From CAZAMP01 sp964486455 (lineage in GTDB: Bacteria; Eisenbacteria; RBG-16-71-46; CAZAMP01): 64,000 nt of DNA. The position numbers were made by a program, and so were the translations under genes. The DNA lies in NCBI GenBank assembly GCA_964486455.1, contig CAZAMP010000003.1, positions 62,001 to 126,000 on the forward strand. Direction: 5' to 3'. Positions 1-7,141 of this stretch are shown piece by piece. The notes beneath the pieces are model-generated. The model saw only the letters and a program-made list of their open reading frames with translations, did no database searches and was not told where the DNA came from. How positions within the stretch are numbered: the first letter of the stretch is position 1; each line of letters opens with the position of its first letter.

Positions 1-101
1 CACATGGCAGCTTCTACCGCGAGGGCGTGGGATCGGAGTGCCTCGGTCTTCGTATATTCGTGAAGCAGCGCCAGCGCTTCGTCACGTGTGGGTGTGGGCA
101 T
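1..101 (-). CDS. HD-domain phosphohydrolase, N-terminal fragment
   Basis: Only the first 33 codons lie in the window, read leftwards from the ATG at 101-99. The translation begins MPTPTRDEALALLHEYTK and continues through HALAVEAAM. This is the N-terminal helix pattern I associate with small HD-domain (HDIG-like) metal-dependent phosphohydrolases of roughly 180-200 residues. The HD metal-binding motif itself would lie beyond the left edge. GGAGG stands six bases upstream of the ATG, which supports this start. The gene is divergent from the HMG-CoA synthase operon across a 594-base gap. The substrate cannot be told from this fragment. Confidence 0.7.
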   Translation of the reverse strand, partial: MPTPTRDEALALLHEYTKTEALRSHALAVEAAM

Positions 102-695
102 CGCTAGCCTCCCGGGGCGGTTCGGTTGTATCGCTTTCTCACCCGGTTCACCAGGTGATGCGCAAGCCGCGTGGGTTCTGGAATCCGCGTGCCGGTGCAG
201 AGCCGCGGCACGAACTTTCGGATGAAAGAAAGATCGCACAGATGGCCGGGCGAAAGAAGGACGGGTTTCACGTCGTCGGGACCATTCGCGCAATCGGTGC
301 CCTTCGTTTCATCGGCGCCCACGTTTTGAGGGAAACTCCCATTTGGCACGAATGTGGGGCCGAATTGTCAAGATCTTTTTCCCAGGATGTACTACGTCGT
401 ACTTTCGTTATGCGAGGTTTCGTGCGCTTCAATCTTGACGCCGCCGCCCGAGATGTTCGAGACTTATGTCGTCTTTAGCGGGCTGCCGCCGATCCGGCGG
501 CACGAGGGGCGTCCGCCGACGAGGGACCGTGGCGGGCGCCGTTTTATCTTCTTCTCCTTATCTTCTTCTTCCCCCCCACCCCTGTGCATTCGGATCTCTC
601 CCAAGATCACATGTCGACAACTCCCCGTGTCCCCGAATGCGGAATCCTGTACAATGTCCGTCCTTGGATCAGCAACGGGCAAGAAGGAGGGTCCC
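102..695. other. Divergent intergenic region without recognised genes
   Basis: This 594-base gap separates the leftward HD-domain gene from the rightward HMG-CoA synthase gene. The short open frames in it start inside the HD gene or lack a ribosome binding site and known motifs. It holds a hairpin at 484-502 and a pyrimidine-rich stretch at about 541-582. A possible -10 element, TACAAT, lies at 650-655, about 41 bases before the HMG-CoA synthase start, without a clear -35. A perfect -24-like TTGGCACG at 343-350 lacks a -12 partner. Confidence 0.5.
484..502. terminator. GC-rich hairpin in the leader region
   Basis: TGCCGCC at 484-490 pairs with GGCGGCA at 496-502 around a 5-base loop. No T-run follows on either strand, so this may be a leader structure rather than an intrinsic terminator. 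Confidence 0.3.
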
Positions 696-1745
696 ATGGT
701 GGGTATCGTCGGCTACGGGGCGGACATGCCTCGGAACCGAATCAAGGTGGAGGAGATCGCCAAGGTCTGGGGGGCCGACGCCCCGGCATACAAGCGCGGT
801 CTGAAGCTGGAGGAGAAGTCGGTTCCCTCCCCGGATCAGGATGTCATTACGATGTCCGTGGAGGCCGCGCGCCGCGCGATCATCCGCGCGGGTATCGACG
901 CAAGCGAAGTCGGCGCGATCTACATCGGCTCGGAATCTCATCCCTACGCCGTGAAGCCGAGCGGAACCGTGGTGGCGGAGGCGTTGGGGGCGACGCCGGA
1001 CATTCATTGCGCGGATTTCGAGTTCGCCTGCAAGGCCGGGAGCGAGGGCATGTTCGTCGCTTCAGGGCTCGTCGAGGCGGGACTTATGAAGTACGCAATG
1101 GGCATCGGTGCCGACACGTCACAGGGCGCGCCAGGCGATGCGCTCGAGTACACGGCATCGGCAGGAGCGGCCGCGTACGTCTTCGGTGCGGAGAACGTCG
1201 TTGCCACGATCGACTACACGCATTCCTACATGACCGACACGCCGGACTTCTGGCGCCGTGAGTACCAGTTTTACCCGCGTCACGCCGGACGTTTTACGGG
1301 TGAGCCGGCCTACTTCAATCACATCACGGGCTGCGCGAAAGCCCTTCTGGAGAAGTCGGGCACGAAGCCGTCCGACTTCCGGTGGGCCGTCTTCCATCAG
1401 CCGAACGGCAAGTTCCCTCTCGCGGTCGGCAAGAAGCTCGGCTTCGAGATGGAGCAGCTCGAGCAGGGGTGGCTGGTTCCGCTCCTCGGGAACACGTATT
1501 CCGGTTCATCACCGATGGGACTCTCGGCGATCCTCGATGCGGCGGAGCCCGGCGACAAGATCTTCATGGTCTCGTACGGGTCCGGTTCGGGTAGCGATGG
1601 TTTCATCTACACGGTCACGGATCGGATCACCGACGTACGGGACCTGGCGCCGAAGACGCGGGACCTCTTGACGTCAAACCGCAAGTACCTCGAGTACGGC
1701 GAGTACGCGAAGTTCCGCAAGAAGATCCGGAAGCTCGAAGTCTAG
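696..1745 (+). CDS. Archaeal-type hydroxymethylglutaryl-CoA synthase
   Basis: The 349-residue protein matches the length and motifs of the archaeal-type HMG-CoA synthase family, which condenses acetyl-CoA with acetoacetyl-CoA. The nucleophilic cysteine is C112 in the FACKAGSEG motif. E80 in YIGSESHPYAVKP and H234 in VFHQPNG complete the expected catalytic triad. I chose the ATG at 696 because AAGGAGG (684-690) precedes it by five bases; the frame is open further upstream, but that part is not family-like. The next two genes are a thiolase and a DUF35 protein, and in archaea these three products form one complex that channels acetoacetyl-CoA. No HMG-CoA reductase is present, so the product may not go to mevalonate here. 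Confidence 0.9.
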   Translation: MVGIVGYGADMPRNRIKVEEIAKVWGADAPAYKRGLKLEEKSVPSPDQDVITMSVEAARRAIIRAGIDASEVGAIYIGSESHPYAVKPSGTVVAEALGATPDIHCADFEFACKAGSEGMFVASGLVEAGLMKYAMGIGADTSQGAPGDALEYTASAGAAAYVFGAENVVATIDYTHSYMTDTPDFWRREYQFYPRHAGRFTGEPAYFNHITGCAKALLEKSGTKPSDFRWAVFHQPNGKFPLAVGKKLGFEMEQLEQGWLVPLLGNTYSGSSPMGLSAILDAAEPGDKIFMVSYGSGSGSDGFIYTVTDRITDVRDLAPKTRDLLTSNRKYLEYGEYAKFRKKIRKLEV

Positions 1746-1773
1746 TCGGCTTCTGAGATAGGGGAGACGGATA

Positions 1774-2931
1774 ATGAGAGACGTTGCAGTCATCGGCGTC
1801 GGCATGAACAAGTGGGGAGAGCTGTGGGAGATGTCCATCCGTGACGTCTTCGTCGAAGCGGCACTTCTCGCGATCGATGACGCCGGCGTTGACCACATCG
1901 ACTCCATGTATGTGGGGTGTATGTCGAGCGGTCTTTTCACCGGACAGGAACATCTCGCGTCGATGCTGTCCGACTATCTAGGTGTCAATCCCATTCCGGC
2001 TGCACGCGTCGAGTCGGCGTGCGCGTCCGGCGGCCTCGCGTTTCGCCAGGCCGTGATCGACGTGGCAAGCGGATTGAACGACATCGTGATGGCCGCGGGC
2101 GTTGAGAAGATGACGGACGTGGACGGTGGAGACGCCACGTTCGCGCTTTCGACCGCGTCGGACCAGGAATACGAGGCGTACAATGGCGTCACGTTTCCAG
2201 GTCTTTACGCCATCATGGCGAACGCCCACATGGAGAAGTACGGAACGACCCGCGAGCAGCTCTCGGCCGTGGCCGTGAAGAATCACGAGAACGGCGCGCT
2301 CAACCCGAACGCGCAGTTCCCGATGCAGATCACGCCCGAAGCCGTAATGCGCTCGCCGCTGGTCGCGGAACCGCTGAGGCTTCTCGACTGTTCGCCGATC
2401 ACAGATGGGGCGGCAGCGGTCATCGTGTGCCCGCTGGATATGGCGAAGAAGATCTCGAAGAAGCCGGTCGTGAGGGTGACAGGCATGGGCCACGCCACCG
2501 ACACGGTCGCGCTTCACAGCCGAAAAGACCTCACGGTACTCAACTCCACCGTGAAGGCTGCGGAACAGGCGTATGCGATGGCCGGCAAGAGTCCGTCGGA
2601 CATCGACGTCGTCGAGGTTCACGACTGCTTCACGATCGCGGAGATCATGGTCACTGAGGGTCTCGGTTTCTTCGATCGGGGACAGGGTGGCAAGGCCGCG
2701 GAGGCCGGCGAAACGGGCCGCGGCGGAAAGATCCCGGTGAACCCGAGCGGTGGTCTCAAGTCGAAGGGGCACCCAGTGGGCGCGTCCGGAGTTGCCCACA
2801 TCTATGAGCTCACCACGCAGCTTCGCGGCGATGCGGGGGATCGTCAGATCCGGAACGCGCGCTGCGCGCTCGCGCAGAACATGGGTGGAACCGGTGGAAG
2901 CTGTGTCATACATATTCTGGAGGTTGAGTAA
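1774..2931 (+). CDS. Acetyl-CoA acetyltransferase (thiolase) of the archaeal complex type
   Basis: This 385-residue thiolase-fold enzyme should make acetoacetyl-CoA from two acetyl-CoA and hand it to the synthase encoded just upstream. The acyl-accepting cysteine is C83 in ESACASGG. H333 lies in the GHPVGASG motif, and the C-terminus carries the glycine-rich NMGGTGGSC motif typical of the archaeal and SCP-x-like thiolases. GGGGAG precedes the ATG. The gap to the synthase is 28 bases, and the stop overlaps the next start by one base (TAATG), which points to translational coupling with the DUF35 gene. Confidence 0.9.
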   Translation: MRDVAVIGVGMNKWGELWEMSIRDVFVEAALLAIDDAGVDHIDSMYVGCMSSGLFTGQEHLASMLSDYLGVNPIPAARVESACASGGLAFRQAVIDVASGLNDIVMAAGVEKMTDVDGGDATFALSTASDQEYEAYNGVTFPGLYAIMANAHMEKYGTTREQLSAVAVKNHENGALNPNAQFPMQITPEAVMRSPLVAEPLRLLDCSPITDGAAAVIVCPLDMAKKISKKPVVRVTGMGHATDTVALHSRKDLTVLNSTVKAAEQAYAMAGKSPSDIDVVEVHDCFTIAEIMVTEGLGFFDRGQGGKAAEAGETGRGGKIPVNPSGGLKSKGHPVGASGVAHIYELTTQLRGDAGDRQIRNARCALAQNMGGTGGSCVIHILEVE

Positions 2932-3320
2932 TGTCGTCTCCAAGATACTGGCGCGAGATGCCACAGCGTTATCGCTACGAGGCGGCGAAGTGTACCGGAT
3001 GCGGGAAATCGTTCTTCCCTCCACGCCTCGTTTGTGACAACTGTGGATCGAAGAACTTCGAGAAGACCAACATGTCGACCGAGGGGAAGATCGTCTCGTA
3101 TACGGTCATCCACATCCCGCCATCGCCTTTCGCGGACCAGGCGCCGTATGCCATGGCCGTCATCGAGATGGACGATGGGATTCGGATTCTGAGCCAGGTG
3201 ACCGACTGCGATTTCTCCGACGTTTCGGTCGGCAAGCGTGTCCGAATCGCGTTTCGGAAGATCCAGGAAGAGGGCGAATCGGGCATCATCTGCTACGGCT
3301 ACAAGTGCGTACCGGCCTAG
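2931..3320 (+). CDS. DUF35 zinc-ribbon/OB-fold protein
   Basis: The 129-residue protein has a rubredoxin-like zinc ribbon with C21, C24, C35 and C38 (CTGC and CDNC), followed by an OB-fold of about 80 residues. Proteins of this family bridge thiolase and HMG-CoA synthase in the archaeal mevalonate complex and hold a shared CoA-binding site. The start overlaps the thiolase stop by one base. Gene order (synthase, thiolase, DUF35) is the classic archaeal one, so a structural role in the same complex is well supported by family and context. Confidence 0.9.
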   Translation: MSSPRYWREMPQRYRYEAAKCTGCGKSFFPPRLVCDNCGSKNFEKTNMSTEGKIVSYTVIHIPPSPFADQAPYAMAVIEMDDGIRILSQVTDCDFSDVSVGKRVRIAFRKIQEEGESGIICYGYKCVPA

Positions 3321-3394
3321 CGGGCGCCACGGGAACGGGAGCACGTCGGGCGGCCTGATCGGCCGTCCGGCTGCGGGGTGGACGAGGAGCGGCG

Positions 3395-5002
3395 ATGTTC
3401 AGGATCGAATCCAAGATCAATACGTCGAGCCCTGAGTTCAAGGAGAACGCGGCCTACCAACGCGACAAGGCGGCGGAATACTGCGAGATCCTCGAAAAGA
3501 TCAAACAGGGCGGACCTCCCAAGCACGTCGAGCGGCACAAAGCGCGCGGTAAGCTCACCGTACGCGACCGGCTGGACAAGCTGTTCGACAAGGGCACGCC
3601 GTTTCTGGAGCTGAGCCCGCTCGCCGCGTACGAGATGTATGACGGTGACGCGCCCAGCGCTGGCGTCGTGACCGGGATCGGCGTGGTCCACGGGCGTGAG
3701 GTCCTCGTCGTCGCCAACGATGCGACCGTGAAGGGCGGCACGTATTTCCCGTCAACCGTGCTCAAGCACGTTCGCGCTCAAGAGGTCGCCCTCCAGAATC
3801 GCCTGCCCTGCATCTACCTCGTCGACTCGGGCGGCATCTTCCTGCCGCTTCAGACCGGAACATTCCCGGACAAGGATCACTTCGGGCGCATCTTCTACAA
3901 CCAGGCCGTGCTGTCATCGAAGGCGATCCCGCAGATCTGCGCGGTGATGGGGTCGTGCACGGCTGGCGGCGCCTACGTTCCGGCAATGAGCGACGAGGTC
4001 GTCATCGTCAAAGAGCAGGGAACGATTTTCATCGGCGGGCCGCCGCTCGTGAAGGCCGCGACGGGTGTGGATGTCACGCCTGAGGACTTGGGTGGCGCGG
4101 ACGTCCACACGCGGATCTCCGGTGTGGCCGACTACTTCGCTAACAACGACGAGCACGCCATTCAGCTCCTGCGCAACATTGTCGAGAGCCTGCCGCGTGC
4201 GGAGAAGCACCCACTCGACGTCGAGGAGCCGGAGGATCCCTACTACGATCCCGAGGAACTCTACGGCATCGTGCCGAAGAATCTGGCCCGCCCGTTCGAT
4301 ACGCGGGAGGTGATCGCGCGGATCGTCGATGGCTCAAGATTTAACGAGTTCAAGGAGCGTTACGCTACCACGCTGGTCACGGGTTTCGCCCGGATCATGG
4401 GCTATCCGATCGGTATCGTGGCCAACAATGGCGTGCTGTTCGGCGAGAGCGCGGCGAAGGGCGCCCACTTCGTGGAGCTCTGTTCGGTGAAGAAGATCCC
4501 GCTGCTTTTCCTCCAGAACATAACGGGGTTCATCGTCGGCAAGGAGTACGAGCACGGGGGCATCGCGAAGGACGGGGCGAAGATGGTTCACGCGGTGGCG
4601 ACCGCGCAGGTGCCGCGTTTCACGATCATCATCGGTGGATCGTACGGTGCCGGCAACTACGCGATGTGCGGCCGTGGGTATTTTCCACGGCTGATGTGGA
4701 TGTGGCCCACGTCGAAGATCTGCGTCATGGGCGGCGAGCAGGCCGCCGACGTGCTCACGACCGTGAAGGCCAAACAGATGGGCAAGAAGATCACGGACAT
4801 GAGCTCCGAGGAAATCGAGACGATCCGCCAGCCGGTTCTCGATCGCTACGAGGCGGACAGCTCCGCATACTATGCCACCGCGCGGCTCTGGGACGACGGC
4901 ATTCTCCAGCTCACCGAGACGCGCGAGGCGCTCGCACTCGCGCTCTCGATGTCGATCAACGCACCGATTCCGGACCATCAGTTTGGCGTATTCCGGATGT
5001 AG
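3395..5002 (+). CDS. mccB: Acyl-CoA carboxylase carboxyltransferase subunit, methylcrotonyl-CoA type
   Basis: The 535-residue protein is a biotin-dependent carboxyltransferase with both crotonase-like halves. Stretches such as NDATVKGGTYFPSTVLKH, CIYLVDSGG, GSCTAGGAYVPAMSDE, FLQNITGF and GGSYGAGNYAMCGRGY are much closer to the beta subunit of 3-methylcrotonyl-CoA carboxylase than to propionyl- or acetyl-CoA carboxylase. It would transfer CO2 from biotin to 3-methylcrotonyl-CoA, giving 3-methylglutaconyl-CoA, one hydration step from HMG-CoA. GAGGAG stands a few bases before the ATG. The biotin carboxylase and biotin carrier follow. Substrate assignment rests on recalled sequence likeness and on the HMG-CoA synthase upstream. 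Confidence 0.85.
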   Translation: MFRIESKINTSSPEFKENAAYQRDKAAEYCEILEKIKQGGPPKHVERHKARGKLTVRDRLDKLFDKGTPFLELSPLAAYEMYDGDAPSAGVVTGIGVVHGREVLVVANDATVKGGTYFPSTVLKHVRAQEVALQNRLPCIYLVDSGGIFLPLQTGTFPDKDHFGRIFYNQAVLSSKAIPQICAVMGSCTAGGAYVPAMSDEVVIVKEQGTIFIGGPPLVKAATGVDVTPEDLGGADVHTRISGVADYFANNDEHAIQLLRNIVESLPRAEKHPLDVEEPEDPYYDPEELYGIVPKNLARPFDTREVIARIVDGSRFNEFKERYATTLVTGFARIMGYPIGIVANNGVLFGESAAKGAHFVELCSVKKIPLLFLQNITGFIVGKEYEHGGIAKDGAKMVHAVATAQVPRFTIIIGGSYGAGNYAMCGRGYFPRLMWMWPTSKICVMGGEQAADVLTTVKAKQMGKKITDMSSEEIETIRQPVLDRYEADSSAYYATARLWDDGILQLTETREALALALSMSINAPIPDHQFGVFRM

Positions 5003-5036
5003 TACCGGATGTAATACCGGATGTAGTGCCGGATGG
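4993..5036 (+). repeat. 12-base tandem repeat spanning the stop codon
   Basis: The unit CCGGATGTAGTA occurs at 4993-5004, 5005-5016 and 5017-5028 with single-base changes, and a partial fourth copy ends at 5036. Because the unit is four codons long, each full copy brings an in-frame stop: TAG at 5000, TAA at 5012 and TAG at 5024. It looks like a slippage expansion of the end of the carboxylase gene. Confidence 0.85.
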
Positions 5037-5074
5037 CCACGGCAGCCACGCCGTGATCAGAGGGACGTGAGGGG

Positions 5075-6616
5075 ATGAAGAAGATACTCGTCGCGAACCG
5101 GGGTGAGATCGCGGTTCGCGTGCTGCGCGCCGCCCGTGAAATGGGCATCCCGACCGTCGCAACGTATTCGGAGGCGGATCGGGAGGCGCTACACGTACAG
5201 CTCGCCGACGAAGCGGCCTGCATCGGTCCACCGGCACCGCTCGAAAGCTACCTCAACATCGACGCCATCATCGCAGCGGCAACCTCACAGGGGGCGGACG
5301 CGATCCACCCCGGCTACGGATTCCTGGCAGAGAACGCGGAGTTCGCCGCACGCTGCGAAGCCGAAGGAATCACGTTCATCGGCCCAACCGCCGATGCGAT
5401 CCGGATCATGGGCGACAAGGTCGAGTCACGCCGACGTATGGCCGAAGCCGGGGTGCCGATCACTCCCGGCACCGAAGGCGCCACTGACGTCGACGAAGTG
5501 CTCGCCTCCGCGAAGAGTATGGACCTTCCGGTGATGGTGAAGGCCGCGGGTGGAGGTGGCGGAAAGGGTATGCGCATCGTCCGCGACGCCAGTGAGCTCG
5601 CCGACGCGATCCGCACCTCGAGCCGCGAGGCGCAGAGCGCCTTCGGCAACCCGATGGTCTACGTCGAGAAGTACGTGGAGAGTCCCCGGCACATCGAGTT
5701 TCAAGTCCTTGCCGACAACCATGGCAATACAGTCCATCTCTTCGAGCGCGAGTGCTCGATCCAGCGGCGGCACCAGAAGCTCGTCGAGGAGACGCCATCG
5801 GTGGCGCTGGATTCGAAGCTCCGCGCCAAGATGGGTGAGGCCGCCGTCACGGTGGCAAAGGCGGTGGACTATCAAAACGCCGGCACGGTGGAGTTCCTGT
5901 TTGACAAGGACAGGAACTTCTACTTCCTCGAGATGAACACGCGCGTTCAGGTCGAACATCCCGTGACGGAGTTCGTGACCGGTGTCGATCTCGTGAAATG
6001 GCAAATCCGGATCGCCTCGGGTGAGAAGCTCACGCTCAAGCAAAAGGACCTGTCGCAGCGAGGACACTCCATCGAGTGTCGGATCTATGCGGAGGACGCG
6101 GAGAATAACTTCATGCCATCCTCCGGCGTGATCCGCCTGCTGCGCGAGCCGATGGGACCGGGTATTCGCGTCGACAGCGGCATCTTTGAGGGGTTCGAGG
6201 TTGCCACACACTACGATCCGATCCTATCGAAACTCATCGTCTGGGGGGAGGATCGCGAGGCGGCGCGCGTTCGCATGATCGCCGCGCTCGAAGACTACAT
6301 TTGCCTCGGGATCAATGCGCCGGTCGGCTATCTCCGCGACATCATGCGACACGATGCGTTCATCAAGGGGGAGACCGACACGGACTTCCTTCCGGATCAT
6401 TTCTCCGAGTGGACAGTGGCGAGGAGTCGTCCGGAGGGCGGCGAAGGTTCACAACTCTGCTCAGAAGAGGGTGATGGAGCGGTGCCCGATGCCGTGCTCA
6501 TCGGAGCGGCGATCGCGGACAGCCTCTCGACGGTGGCACCAGCAGGGCCGGGGAGGCGGACGGCGCAGCCGTCGCCGTGGCAGACGCTCGGTGCATGGCG
6601 ATTGGGTGGAGGTTAG
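5075..6616 (+). CDS. Biotin carboxylase subunit (ATP-grasp) of acyl-CoA carboxylase
   Basis: Residues 1 to about 446 form a full biotin carboxylase: N-terminal domain from KKILVANRGEIAVRV, the ATP-grasp glycine loop GGGGGKG at 159-165, and the EMNTRVQVEHPVTE active-site segment. It carboxylates biotin with ATP and bicarbonate. The last 67 residues are not part of the catalytic fold and look like a remnant linker with one predicted helix (around AVLIGAAIADSL). In canonical methylcrotonyl-CoA carboxylase this chain continues into the carrier domain; here it stops at 6616, two bases before the carrier gene's GTG. GAGGGGATG sits at the start. Confidence 0.9.
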   Translation: MKKILVANRGEIAVRVLRAAREMGIPTVATYSEADREALHVQLADEAACIGPPAPLESYLNIDAIIAAATSQGADAIHPGYGFLAENAEFAARCEAEGITFIGPTADAIRIMGDKVESRRRMAEAGVPITPGTEGATDVDEVLASAKSMDLPVMVKAAGGGGGKGMRIVRDASELADAIRTSSREAQSAFGNPMVYVEKYVESPRHIEFQVLADNHGNTVHLFERECSIQRRHQKLVEETPSVALDSKLRAKMGEAAVTVAKAVDYQNAGTVEFLFDKDRNFYFLEMNTRVQVEHPVTEFVTGVDLVKWQIRIASGEKLTLKQKDLSQRGHSIECRIYAEDAENNFMPSSGVIRLLREPMGPGIRVDSGIFEGFEVATHYDPILSKLIVWGEDREAARVRMIAALEDYICLGINAPVGYLRDIMRHDAFIKGETDTDFLPDHFSEWTVARSRPEGGEGSQLCSEEGDGAVPDAVLIGAAIADSLSTVAPAGPGRRTAQPSPWQTLGAWRLGGG

Positions 6617-6618
6617 CG

Positions 6619-7131
6619 GTGGAGCACGAGTATCTCATCGATGGTCAGTCGAACCGCGTGGCGATCGAGAAGAAGGCGAACGAAGTCGTCGCGAAGATCG
6701 ACGGCCGGGAATATCGTGTCGATATCGAGCGTTGTGCCGAGGGATTGCTATCGATCCTCGTTGACGGTCGTTCGCTCCTGCTTCACTACGCCCGTACACT
6801 CGACGGCGTCCATGTCGGCTTTCGCGGCAAGAACTATTACCTTGCCTATCCTGGTCATGACGATAGCGAGGCCGACGGCACGTTTGACACGGCCGGAAGC
6901 GACGGGCGCATCACGACGCCGATGCCGGGGAAGATCGTCGCTGTGAACGTGAGCGAGGGAGATGCGGTCGAGGCCAAGCAAGCGCTTCTCGTCGTCGAGT
7001 CGATGAAGATGCAGAATGACGTTGTCTCACCGGTGCATGGGACAGTGACGAAGATCCATCATGCGGAGGGAGAGAACGTCGAGTTCGGCGATCTGCTCGT
7101 CGAGATCGAAGTGGCGGCGGAAGGCGAGTGA
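6619..7131 (+). CDS. Biotin carboxyl carrier subunit
   Basis: The 170-residue protein ends in a biotinyl domain with the ESMKM motif; K130 is the biotin-bearing lysine. Residues 1-75 are beta-rich and resemble the BT-like linker that normally joins biotin carboxylase to the carrier in methylcrotonyl- and propionyl-CoA carboxylase alpha chains. I chose the GTG at 6619 because GGAGG (6608-6612) lies six bases before it. In-frame ATG codons further upstream would overlap the previous gene. The split of the alpha chain thus falls between the carboxylase and the BT-like part. Confidence 0.85.
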   Translation: MEHEYLIDGQSNRVAIEKKANEVVAKIDGREYRVDIERCAEGLLSILVDGRSLLLHYARTLDGVHVGFRGKNYYLAYPGHDDSEADGTFDTAGSDGRITTPMPGKIVAVNVSEGDAVEAKQALLVVESMKMQNDVVSPVHGTVTKIHHAEGENVEFGDLLVEIEVAAEGE

Positions 7132-7141
7132 GGCACCGAAG

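Noticed and set aside
341..360. TTGGCACG resembling a perfect -24 sigma54 element
   Set aside because: Ten bases beyond GG stands GG instead of GC, and no gene starts within a normal leader length downstream.
38..478. Plus-strand open frame near the left edge
   Set aside because: It begins inside the HD-domain gene, overlaps its ribosome binding site and has no family likeness.
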